Source: Fulvivirgaceae bacterium JP3-4 (GTDB taxonomy: Bacteria; Bacteroidota; Bacteroidia; Cytophagales; Cyclobacteriaceae). From it: a stretch of 64,000 nt of DNA. The stretch lies in the NCBI GenBank assembly GCA_029309925.1, contig JARKND010000001.1, forward strand, positions 62,001 through 126,000. Direction: 5' to 3'. The stretch's first letter is position 1; each line of letters opens with the position of its first letter. The notes under the pieces are model-generated. The model did no database searches, was not told the origin of the DNA, and saw nothing but the letters and a program-made list of their open reading frames with translations. Positions 8,967 through 16,408 of this stretch are shown piece after piece. Position numbers and translations under genes: made by a program.

Positions 8967-10364
8967 ATGCAATACAACGTCACGGTTATTGGCTCAGGTC
9001 CCGGAGGATATGTCGCTGCAATTCGTTGCGCGCAGCTCGGATTCAAGACTGCCATTATTGAAAAATATGATACGCTTGGCGGAACATGTCTTAATGTAGG
9101 ATGTATTCCTTCCAAAGCAATGCTTGATTCATCTGAGCATTTCATCAACGCGAAGGAACATTTCAAAGAGCATGGTATCGACATTCCTGAACCAAAAGTG
9201 AATTTCACACAAATGGTGAAGCGGAAAGGCGATGTTGTGAAAGCGAACGTTGATGGCATTGCATTCCTGATGAAGAAGAACAAGATCGATGTTCACAAAG
9301 GTGTTGGGTCATTTGTTGACAAGAATACGATCAAAGTCACAGCGAAAGACGGAAAGGAAACCACCATCACCACGGAGAAAGTAATTATCGCCACAGGTTC
9401 TAAACCAACGCCACTTCCTTTCGCACCTTTCGACAAAAAAAGAATTATTTCAAGCACGGAAGCCTTAGAACTGAAGGAAGTTCCTAAACATCTTATCGTT
9501 ATCGGTGGTGGTGTAATCGGAATGGAACTTGGTTCTGTGTATGCGCGTATCGGGTCGAAAGTTACCGTTGTCGAGTTTCTGGACAGCCTCATTCCAACGA
9601 TGGACGGAACGATGGGAAAAGAACTTCAGCGTTCAACGAAAAAATTAGGAATTGATTTCTTCCTCGGTCATAAAGTGACTTCAGTATTCAATGACGGAAA
9701 GGAAGTAACAGTAAAGGCGGAGGCGAAAGACGGAAAAGCAATTGAATTAAAGGGCGACTATTGTTTAGTGAGCATCGGTCGCAGACCATACACCGATGGC
9801 CTTGGGCTTGACAAGGTAGGAATCGAGACAGTCAAAGGTCAGATTCCCGTTGATGATCATTTGAAAACGAAGGTCGACAACATTTACGCAATTGGTGATG
9901 TTGTAAAAGGTGCGATGCTCGCACACAAGGCGGAGGAAGAGGGTGTATATGTTGCTGAGCGATTGGCAGGGCAGAAACCACATGTGAACTATCTTTTAAT
10001 CCCTGGGGTAGTGTACACCTGGCCAGAGGTTGCAAGTGTTGGATATACAGAAGAGCAGTTAAAATCCAGCGGCCGCGCGTACAAAGTTGGAAGTTTTCCT
10101 TACAAGGCATTGGGCCGTGCCCGCGCAAGTATGGATCTTGATGGTCTCGTAAAAATTCTTGCGGACAAGCAGACTGATGAGATTCTTGGAGTTCATATCA
10201 TTGGGGCACGCGCAGCGGATATGATTGCTGCGGGCGTTACAGCGATGGAATTCCGCGCGTCTGCCGAAGATGTTGCTCGCATGTCTCATGCCCATCCAAC
10301 GTATATGGAAGCGGTGAGGGAAGCGTGCCTTGCGGCAACCGCAAACAGACCAATTCATTTATAA
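8967..10364 (+). CDS. lpdA: Dihydrolipoyl dehydrogenase (E3)
   Basis: This 465-residue flavoprotein reoxidises the dihydrolipoyl groups of E2 with NAD+. It starts with the FAD-binding VIGSGPGGYVAAIRCAQLG. The redox disulfide is Cys41-Cys46 in GGTCLNVGCIPSK. A second nucleotide fold LIVIGGGVIGMELGSVYARIG binds NAD, and the C-terminal HAHPTYMEAVREA contains the active-site His443-Pro pair. It is the third gene of the 2-oxoglutarate dehydrogenase operon, 23 bp after sucB, and is closed by a strong terminator. It may also serve pyruvate dehydrogenase and glycine cleavage. Confidence 0.97.
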   Translation: MQYNVTVIGSGPGGYVAAIRCAQLGFKTAIIEKYDTLGGTCLNVGCIPSKAMLDSSEHFINAKEHFKEHGIDIPEPKVNFTQMVKRKGDVVKANVDGIAFLMKKNKIDVHKGVGSFVDKNTIKVTAKDGKETTITTEKVIIATGSKPTPLPFAPFDKKRIISSTEALELKEVPKHLIVIGGGVIGMELGSVYARIGSKVTVVEFLDSLIPTMDGTMGKELQRSTKKLGIDFFLGHKVTSVFNDGKEVTVKAEAKDGKAIELKGDYCLVSIGRRPYTDGLGLDKVGIETVKGQIPVDDHLKTKVDNIYAIGDVVKGAMLAHKAEEEGVYVAERLAGQKPHVNYLLIPGVVYTWPEVASVGYTEEQLKSSGRAYKVGSFPYKALGRARASMDLDGLVKILADKQTDEILGVHIIGARAADMIAAGVTAMEFRASAEDVARMSHAHPTYMEAVREACLAATANRPIHL

Positions 10365-10388
10365 TCCAAAAGAGGTATACCACTTACG

Positions 10389-10416
10389 GGGGAAATCGGA
10401 AGGTTTCCCCTTTTTT
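10389..10416 (+). terminator. Intrinsic terminator of the sucAB-lpdA operon
   Basis: GGGGAAA (10389-10395) pairs with TTTCCCC (10404-10410) around an 8-nt loop, followed by six T residues. It lies 25 bp after the lpdA stop. Confidence 0.85.
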
Positions 10417-10492
10417 ATTACAAACCTTACACACACCTCATAAAAGATAACTTCCGCTCGAGTTCGCTCGTATTAGGAAGTATTTTTGAAGC

Positions 10493-11767
10493 ATGACCGA
10501 AGTGGTAACCAGAAGGGTAATGACCGGACGGGAAAGGCGCTCTATTTTGATGGGCCAGATTTCCCTGTATGGCACCGCCTTTACGTTACTACACTTTTTT
10601 CTAGATTTTGGTCAGGGCATGTATCAGTCAGCGATCTTCGATCTGATCATCTCATTATCCATTTTCATCTGCTACATTCTCAACCGTTTAAAATATACCC
10701 GCATTGCAAAGTTCAGCGGGCTGATCGTTCTCAACAGCGTTCTGCTGATTTATGCATCGGTAGTGCCAAAGGAAATTGGAGTTTACTTGTTTTACTTTCC
10801 ATTGATGGCGGTTTCATTCGCGCTTTTTGGTGATGATGAAAAGAAGTTCCGATACCCGTTTGTCATTTTGCCTTTCACTTTACTGATTGTTTTGTTCGTT
10901 ACCGATTTCAACGTGCTTGGTGATTACAAATTTGACACGCCTCCAGGGACGAAGATGTTTTTCCTGATCAACATTATCTCAAGCGGGTTCATCATGATCA
11001 TGGCGATCAGTTTTATGCAAAACCTCAATAAGGCAGCGGAGCGTGAACTGCAGCAGCTTGCCGATGAAGTGAATCAGAAAAACAAGGAACTTGAGAAGAC
11101 AAACCAGGAACTTGATCGATTTCTATACAGCACTTCGCACGACCTCCAATCGCCACTCTCTTCGATTAAAGGTTTGATCAACGTTGCGCGCTATGACACA
11201 ACCGATGCACGTACACATGTTTATTTCGACAAGATGACGGAGCGCGTGAACAGCCTTGAGAGTTTTATTAAAGACATCATTGACTACTCCAAGAACGATC
11301 GCACGCACGTTGCCATAGAACTGACGGATATCGACCTGTTGCTTGAGGAAGTAACAGAGAACCTCAAGTACATCAATGGCGCTGAGTCGATCAATATTAA
11401 AAAAGATGTGCAGTTGCAGAAGCCGGTGCCGCTTGACAAGGCGAGGATCAGTGTCGTGTTAAGTAATTTGATGGCGAACGCGATCAAGTATCATGATCCT
11501 TCGAAATCGAATCAATGGATCTCTGTGGAAGTTTCCAACAGTAATCATTCCTTGAAAATCCGCGTAAGCGATAACGGTTCGGGAATTTCTGAAGAGCATC
11601 AGAGCAGGATCTTCGACATGTTCTACCGCGCTACTTTGAAGTCAACGGGGTCTGGCCTCGGACTTTATATTGTGAAGGAGGCCGTAGAAAAAATGAACGG
11701 GGAAATTTCAGTCTATTCTAAGCCGGGAGAGGGTTCTTCATTTCTTGTCTCCTTGCCTCTTTCCTGA
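10493..11767 (+). CDS. Membrane sensor histidine kinase
   Basis: The N-terminal ~175 residues contain about six hydrophobic segments (near 22-38, 48-64, 74-90, 96-112, 122-138, 156-175), a multi-pass membrane sensor without a recognisable extracellular domain. A short coiled coil (about 178-210) leads to a HisKA domain with phospho-acceptor His216 in YSTSHDLQSPLSSIKGL. The HATPase domain shows the N box LMANAIKYH, G1 DNGSG and G2 GSGLGLYIVKEAVEK. No receiver domain or adjacent response regulator is present, so its partner is unknown. The start is uncertain: ATGs at codons 10 and 20 also fit. Its last 50 bp overlap the end of the convergent Lnb-like gene. Confidence 0.9.
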   Translation: MTEVVTRRVMTGRERRSILMGQISLYGTAFTLLHFFLDFGQGMYQSAIFDLIISLSIFICYILNRLKYTRIAKFSGLIVLNSVLLIYASVVPKEIGVYLFYFPLMAVSFALFGDDEKKFRYPFVILPFTLLIVLFVTDFNVLGDYKFDTPPGTKMFFLINIISSGFIMIMAISFMQNLNKAAERELQQLADEVNQKNKELEKTNQELDRFLYSTSHDLQSPLSSIKGLINVARYDTTDARTHVYFDKMTERVNSLESFIKDIIDYSKNDRTHVAIELTDIDLLLEEVTENLKYINGAESINIKKDVQLQKPVPLDKARISVVLSNLMANAIKYHDPSKSNQWISVEVSNSNHSLKIRVSDNGSGISEEHQSRIFDMFYRATLKSTGSGLGLYIVKEAVEKMNGEISVYSKPGEGSSFLVSLPLS

Positions 11768-12917
11768 TAATATACTGTGTGAAAGCGCGGACGCCCAACG
11801 CCATCACCAGTGGCACTAGCGAATAATGAAGCTTTTGCGGAAGAAACGGCCAGGTTGCAAGCAACACCAGTGCAAGAATTGCCGTGATCAAAAAATATTG
11901 CTGCAGCCACTTTGGATTTCTAAGCATCGCTATGACGATTACAATAAGATGTGTCGGTAGCGCCCACAGTAGGTTGAAGTTTTTCGCTGCAGCTTTGTGA
12001 TCAGTTGCCACCCAAAGCAAAAACAGCAATGCCCCTACAAAGCCCACAATTGTAAACAGGATGATATCGAGCCATTGTGTGATTTTTCGTCTGCGCATAT
12101 CGCGATAGCTGATCAGGCCAATGATGACGAATACAATCCCGAAAACCAGCAGTGGATGGATCAGCGTATTGGGTGGGGTATTGTGCTGCGATTCGTAAAG
12201 TACCTTTCGCTCTTTAACGAGTGGCTCGCTTACCCCGTTCTTTTCGATACTTGCGTTTTTAAAGCCGGCCTCCACATAATCCGGAAGAAACATATACTCG
12301 TAAGCGGTTGCCTTTTTGTCCATGGGAAGTCCAAGTCCTATGTCGATTCCAAGGTCGCCCCACGGTTGGTGGATCAGATACAAATCCGTGAGTTCACGAA
12401 TCGTATAGTCTGTTTGAATGTGCGATGAATCAAATCGTATCGTATCACCAAAAACTTTCAACATCACTGCCGGGATTTTTGTTGCGCAGTTGTCATAGAA
12501 GTAATCGTATAGGTACTCTCGGTTTTCTGGTTGGGCGTTCCATTCGAGGTAATCAAACAGGCGCTGCTTCTGCTTCTGCGTCAGATTGAGTTCCTGTTCG
12601 TGGATGTAGCGATCGTAATAAATATATGAATACTCGAAGCGCTTGTAGTCAGCTACACCAAGCATGTAGATGTTGTGACCCGTTGCAAAATTCAGATAGA
12701 AGTCCGGTCGGTTGAAATCAAACACACCATAGTTATAGGCCAGATCAAATCCGTTACCGGGATCGCTTACGCGGAAGGCGCTATGACCGAAAGCCGTGTA
12801 CACCTGACCATGCCAGGGCCCTAGGGTGAGAACCGAAATTTCCGCCTTGTCTGAAAGCTTTATCTGCCCAGCTGCAGAGGCTGAAACAAGTAAAAGCAAA
12901 GTGAGTAACTTCTTCAT
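11718..12917 (-). CDS. DUF4105 / Lnb-like membrane protein (putative lipoprotein N-acyltransferase type)
   Basis: A 399-residue protein with a signal peptide (MKKLLTLLLLVSASAAGQ), a periplasmic domain to about residue 235 and five or so membrane segments in the C-terminal third. The periplasmic part carries GHSAFRV (His45) and YDNCATKIP (Cys144), the conserved His and Cys of the DUF4105 family. A Bacteroides member of this family (Lnb) is reported to N-acylate lipoproteins; this role is inferred here from the family and not proved. The convergent sensor kinase overlaps its last 50 bp. Other members of the phylum carry more than one paralogue, so the assignment to lipoprotein maturation is tentative. 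Confidence 0.8.
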   Translation of the reverse strand: MKKLLTLLLLVSASAAGQIKLSDKAEISVLTLGPWHGQVYTAFGHSAFRVSDPGNGFDLAYNYGVFDFNRPDFYLNFATGHNIYMLGVADYKRFEYSYIYYDRYIHEQELNLTQKQKQRLFDYLEWNAQPENREYLYDYFYDNCATKIPAVMLKVFGDTIRFDSSHIQTDYTIRELTDLYLIHQPWGDLGIDIGLGLPMDKKATAYEYMFLPDYVEAGFKNASIEKNGVSEPLVKERKVLYESQHNTPPNTLIHPLLVFGIVFVIIGLISYRDMRRRKITQWLDIILFTIVGFVGALLFLLWVATDHKAAAKNFNLLWALPTHLIVIVIAMLRNPKWLQQYFLITAILALVLLATWPFLPQKLHYSLVPLVMALGVRAFTQYIIRKEARRQEMKNPLPA

Positions 12918-12987
12918 AGCGAGTATAAAGCTCGAAATATAAAGGTTTATCCCCTGACAGAGATCAATTTACCAATTATCTTGCAGG

Positions 12988-14010
12988 ATGATCGGTGGAT
13001 TGCAGGACGGCCTCAACTTAGCTTCGAAGACGAGTTGGAAACGCTTTGCCAATGCTGGGAAGGTCTATTCTTCATTTCGATTTTCCCGCTCGTCCGGCAA
13101 GCCATCGATGAACGGAATGCCCGTCAGTATTTCCATTGAGCCAACTACATCATGCAATCTTCGATGCCCTGAATGCCCCAGCGGGTTGCGTTCGTTCACA
13201 CGCCCGACAGGGATGCTCGAGCAACCGTTGTATCGGAGCATTATTGACCAGCTTGCGCCTACACTCAGTTACCTCACATTTTATTTTCAGGGAGAACCGT
13301 TCCTCAACAATAGTTTTCTTGAAATGGTCGGCTACGCTTCTGCCAAAAGGATCTACACCGCTACATCCACGAACGCTCATTACCTGAAAGACGACATCGC
13401 ACGCAGAACCGTTGAGTCGGGGCTCGATCGCATCATCATATCGATTGACGGAACAACGCAGGATACCTATCAGTCGTATCGTGTGGGTGGATCACTTGAA
13501 AAAGTAATTGAAGGCACTGAAAATATCCTTAAATGGAAAAAGCAGTTGCGCTCCAAAACGCCTCATGTGATTTTTCAGTTTTTGGTTGTGGGACCAAATG
13601 AGCACCAGATTCCGGAAGTGTATGCGCTCGCTAAAAAACTCGGAGTCGATCAGGTTGTACTGAAGACGGCACAGATCTACGACTACCACAATGGATCTTC
13701 ACTTATTCCGAAGCAGGAAAAATATGCGCGTTACCGTAACAATGGTGACGGAACATTTTCCTTAAAGAACAAATTGGACAACAACTGCTGGAAGATGTGG
13801 CACAGCTGCGTGATCACGTGGGACGGGAAAGTTGTGCCATGTTGTTTTGATAAAGATGCCCACTTCGTGCTGGGAGACCTGACTAAAAATTCATTTGAGG
13901 AAATATGGCGCAGCGAAAAGTATAACCACTTCCGCTCAACGCTTCTCCGCGACAGAAGTGAAATTGAGATATGCAAGAATTGCACGGAAGGGACGAAAGT
14001 GTGGGCGTGA
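12988..14010 (+). CDS. Radical SAM / SPASM domain protein
   Basis: A 340-residue enzyme. The radical SAM cluster motif is CNLRCPEC (Cys56, Cys60, Cys63), followed by FYFQGEPFLN and DRIIISIDGTTQDTYQSYRV, typical of the TIM-barrel core. The C-terminal SPASM region has many cysteines (CWKMWHSC, VPCCFDKD, EICKNC), indicating auxiliary iron-sulfur clusters. Proteins of this type act as peptide maturases or in cofactor or cell-wall metabolism. No precursor peptide or transporter is adjacent, so the substrate cannot be named. It stands alone between the divergent Lnb-like gene and a repeat-filled gap. The GC-rich tandem repeat begins within 10 bp of its stop codon. Confidence 0.88.
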   Translation: MIGGLQDGLNLASKTSWKRFANAGKVYSSFRFSRSSGKPSMNGMPVSISIEPTTSCNLRCPECPSGLRSFTRPTGMLEQPLYRSIIDQLAPTLSYLTFYFQGEPFLNNSFLEMVGYASAKRIYTATSTNAHYLKDDIARRTVESGLDRIIISIDGTTQDTYQSYRVGGSLEKVIEGTENILKWKKQLRSKTPHVIFQFLVVGPNEHQIPEVYALAKKLGVDQVVLKTAQIYDYHNGSSLIPKQEKYARYRNNGDGTFSLKNKLDNNCWKMWHSCVITWDGKVVPCCFDKDAHFVLGDLTKNSFEEIWRSEKYNHFRSTLLRDRSEIEICKNCTEGTKVWA

Positions 14011-14019
14011 GGATCGGGA

Positions 14020-14068
14020 GGCCGGGGTGCTGGTGGCCGGGGTGCCAGGGAGGCCAGGGTGCTGGGGA
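14020..14068. repeat. GC-rich tandem repeat after the radical SAM gene
   Basis: Three imperfect units of 15-17 bp, each starting GGCCGGGGTGC or GGCCAGGGTGC (14020, 14035, 14052), follow the stop codon directly. No inverted partner is obvious. Base composition is far above that of the surrounding genes. Confidence 0.6.
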
Positions 14069-14154
14069 TCCAGTTGCCGGACGTGCTCATCGCGATCACT
14101 CTCTTCAGGATAAAACAGTTTCCGCAAATCGACAAGCAGCGTGATGCATCAGTT

Positions 14155-14272
14155 CCGCTTTAGCGGGTGGCGTGCCGTAGCCCCCGGCTTAAGCCGGGGG
14201 TTACTCGCGGTGTAGACGCGGCTTAAGCCGCGAAGGTGTGTGACCCAGCAGGGCGGAGGATGGCTAAAGCCA
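14155..14272. repeat. Cluster of four compact REP-like hairpins
   Basis: Four small palindromes occur in about 120 bp, each a GC stem with an A/T tetranucleotide centre: CCGCTTTAGCGG (14155), a perfect 20-bp palindrome at 14181-14200 centred on TTAA, a 16-bp palindrome at 14217-14232 again centred on TTAA, and TGGCTAAAGCCA (14261). They lie between the converging radical SAM and M1 peptidase genes. No transposase of the RAYT type is present in the window. Confidence 0.75.
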
Positions 14273-14309
14273 CGCCCTTGCTAAGACCCAACTACGAATT
14301 GAGTCATCA

Positions 14310-15899
14310 CTACTCGTAAACCACTCTCTTGAGATAAAACACTCTCGGGTCGATGACTGGCATCGAAGCTGATTCTACTACTGTGCCGCCTTTAGTCAGT
14401 GTGATCTTTTGTAATCCTTTGTCAGTGTTGACCTCGAGTGGCAGCTCCATATCGAAGTTGGTCGCTGAAACCCTGAACTTCTTCTCATCAACCTGCCTCA
14501 CTGAAACGTCAAGCTTGTTGATCGTCCGCAAATAGAAATCAAACAGTGGTTTCAGATTCTTGCTTGATGCCGTGCTGAAAAGTTTTTCAACATCATCTGT
14601 GTTGACGAAATTGTCGTACGTGTATTGCGGATCAGTTGCCAGCTTCTTGAGTGTCGGAAAGAATATTTCGTCACCGATCACATACCGTAGCGTGTGCATG
14701 AAGAAAGCTCCTTTGCCATAGATGTCGCCAATGTAAACGGCATCGCTGTCCAGATCTTTTCCCTGCACAACCGGCTTCTTATTTTCCGTTTGTCTTGCAG
14801 TTTGTGCCATGTGCTTAAGGTACGCCTCTTCGCCTCCGACTTCACGGTAAAACATCGCATCACCGTATGAGCAGATGCCTTCCTGAATCCACATGTCTGC
14901 CCAGTCGACATTGGTGACTTTGTTTGCCCACCACTCATGACCGAACTCGTGGTGCAGCAACCAGTCGAAATCTTTTCCATTCATTTTTTGATACCTGAAT
15001 TCATTTCCATAAGCATTCAGCGTCTGGTGCTCCATACCAAGGTGAGGAGTCTCACAGATCGCCATCTTTTCCTTTACCCACGGATATTCGCCAAAATATT
15101 TTTCAAGAATGCGTGCCGATTGTTCGAACACATCGAGATGCCGGGGCGCTTTCTTTGCGTGATAGTCGAGGACGTAGAACTCCATCGGTACTTTGTTTCC
15201 CTCTACTGTAGTGTAAGGTCGGCTGACAACTTTATATTTCCCGATGTTGAACACAATGCAGTAATTGCTGATGGTGTAGTTGGTCTTCCAGTTGTAAGTT
15301 GTCTTGCTGCCTTTTGTATTTGTTCCTTTGAGGAGGCCAGGGCCGGCTACATAGAGGCCTTTCGGCACGGTGATGTTCAAGGCAGCGCCTTCGTTGGGCT
15401 CATCGCTTGGATGATCCTTACACGGGAAATAAATTTTTGCTCCTTCGCCCTGGCACGTAATGGCAACCCATGGATTACCCAGCGAATCTTTTGCCCACGT
15501 AAAGCCTCCGATCCACGGAGCGCGCTCAGACTCTCCGGGCTTCCCACCGTAATCGATTCTTACTTTCGTTGGTCCGGCTGCCAGTGGCGATGCCGTTGTA
15601 ATTCTGATCAGGTCGTTTTCATGGGTGAATTTCTCCTGCTTCCCGTTTACTGAAATCTTATTCACTTTGAGTAGGTTCACGAGGTCAAACAATAGGACAT
15701 CAGATCCTTCCTTCAGGTTAAGATCGATCTCTGTAAAGCCATTGATTGATTTCTGCGCAGGGTCAACGTCAAGCGTGATGGCATAGTGACGGATGTCCAT
15801 ATTTGCCTGTTCGGGTTTTAGCTTGCCACCGGATTTCAGATTTTGGGCAAGGGCGCAGCCGGAGAAAAAAAGAGCGAAAAGTAAAAGATAGGTTTTCAT
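14310..15899 (-). CDS. M1 family (gluzincin) metallopeptidase, exported
   Basis: About 529 residues from the chosen ATG, which gives the signal peptide MKTYLLLFALFFSGCALAQ; upstream ATGs would add 10 or 19 residues without a better signal. A Cys at position 15 could make it a lipoprotein, but the -3 position is Phe, so signal peptidase I is as likely. The zinc site is HEFGH (317-321) with Glu340 eighteen residues further, the M1 HExxH-x18-E pattern. The exopeptidase motif normally GxMEN reads LGMEHQT (288-293). The protein has only the N-terminal beta domain, the catalytic domain and a short C-terminal part, so it is shorter than PepN (about 870). It probably clips amino acids from peptides in the periplasm or at the cell surface. 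Confidence 0.9.
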   Translation of the reverse strand: MKTYLLLFALFFSGCALAQNLKSGGKLKPEQANMDIRHYAITLDVDPAQKSINGFTEIDLNLKEGSDVLLFDLVNLLKVNKISVNGKQEKFTHENDLIRITTASPLAAGPTKVRIDYGGKPGESERAPWIGGFTWAKDSLGNPWVAITCQGEGAKIYFPCKDHPSDEPNEGAALNITVPKGLYVAGPGLLKGTNTKGSKTTYNWKTNYTISNYCIVFNIGKYKVVSRPYTTVEGNKVPMEFYVLDYHAKKAPRHLDVFEQSARILEKYFGEYPWVKEKMAICETPHLGMEHQTLNAYGNEFRYQKMNGKDFDWLLHHEFGHEWWANKVTNVDWADMWIQEGICSYGDAMFYREVGGEEAYLKHMAQTARQTENKKPVVQGKDLDSDAVYIGDIYGKGAFFMHTLRYVIGDEIFFPTLKKLATDPQYTYDNFVNTDDVEKLFSTASSKNLKPLFDFYLRTINKLDVSVRQVDEKKFRVSATNFDMELPLEVNTDKGLQKITLTKGGTVVESASMPVIDPRVFYLKRVVYE

Positions 15900-16039
15900 C
15901 TGACCAGGAATTTTGATTCTCGACATCGCGATAAGTGTAGCCGTACACACAACCATGACGTTTCAAAATTCAAGGTAGCAAAAATTGCAGGCGCTCAGGT
16001 GAAATCTGAGAAATGTGGAAGGGTGAAGTGACCAGCGGA

Positions 16040-16213
16040 TCAGAATCCTTTCTGCTTGAGTTGTTGCTCCAGCTTGGCAAAGTCAACGGCTCCGCATTTG
16101 CCGCATCCGGATCCGCATTCGCCAGCTTTCGACTGGAACGATTTGAATACCAGCCGGCCGACATAAAATACAGCGATTGCAAATGCTAAAATGACGATGA
16201 TTGACTGGATCAT
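16040..16213 (-). CDS. Small Cys-rich membrane protein (FeoB-associated type)
   Basis: A 57-residue frame with one N-terminal membrane segment (MIQSIIVILAFAIAVFYVGR) and a cytoplasmic tail holding the cysteine cluster GECGSGCGKCGAVD, then a short amphipathic end LEQQLKQKGF. This layout matches the FeoB-associated Cys-rich membrane protein family, small proteins often found near ferrous-iron transporters and thought to bind metal or an iron-sulfur centre. No feoB is in the window, so the link to iron is by family only. It lies after the M1 gene's upstream region and is divergent from the FtsX permease. Confidence 0.72.
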   Translation of the reverse strand: MIQSIIVILAFAIAVFYVGRLVFKSFQSKAGECGSGCGKCGAVDFAKLEQQLKQKGF

Positions 16214-16408
16214 AAGGCGAAGTTACGATGCTTTATTAATTCGATAACGCTGATCGGCCCTAAAAAATTCGTCCGGAATCGTTCAGTTATGAACATAAAC
16301 GGATACCAGAGTGCACGGGAAACCATCTTTTTAAGGCGAAAAAAGCTCTTTTGCTTAAATGGCACTGTCATTGAAAGGGGTGGCCTGTCCTAAAAACTTA
16401 TAACACCC

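Noticed and set aside
10481-10488. TATTTTTG before the first sensor kinase as a promoter -7 box
   Set aside because: It lies only 4 bp before the proposed ATG; transcription would begin after the start unless a later ATG is used, so it was not listed.
14937-15653. 238-codon frame antisense to the M1 peptidase
   Set aside because: Zinc motif and signal peptide are on the other strand; the shadow has no family features.
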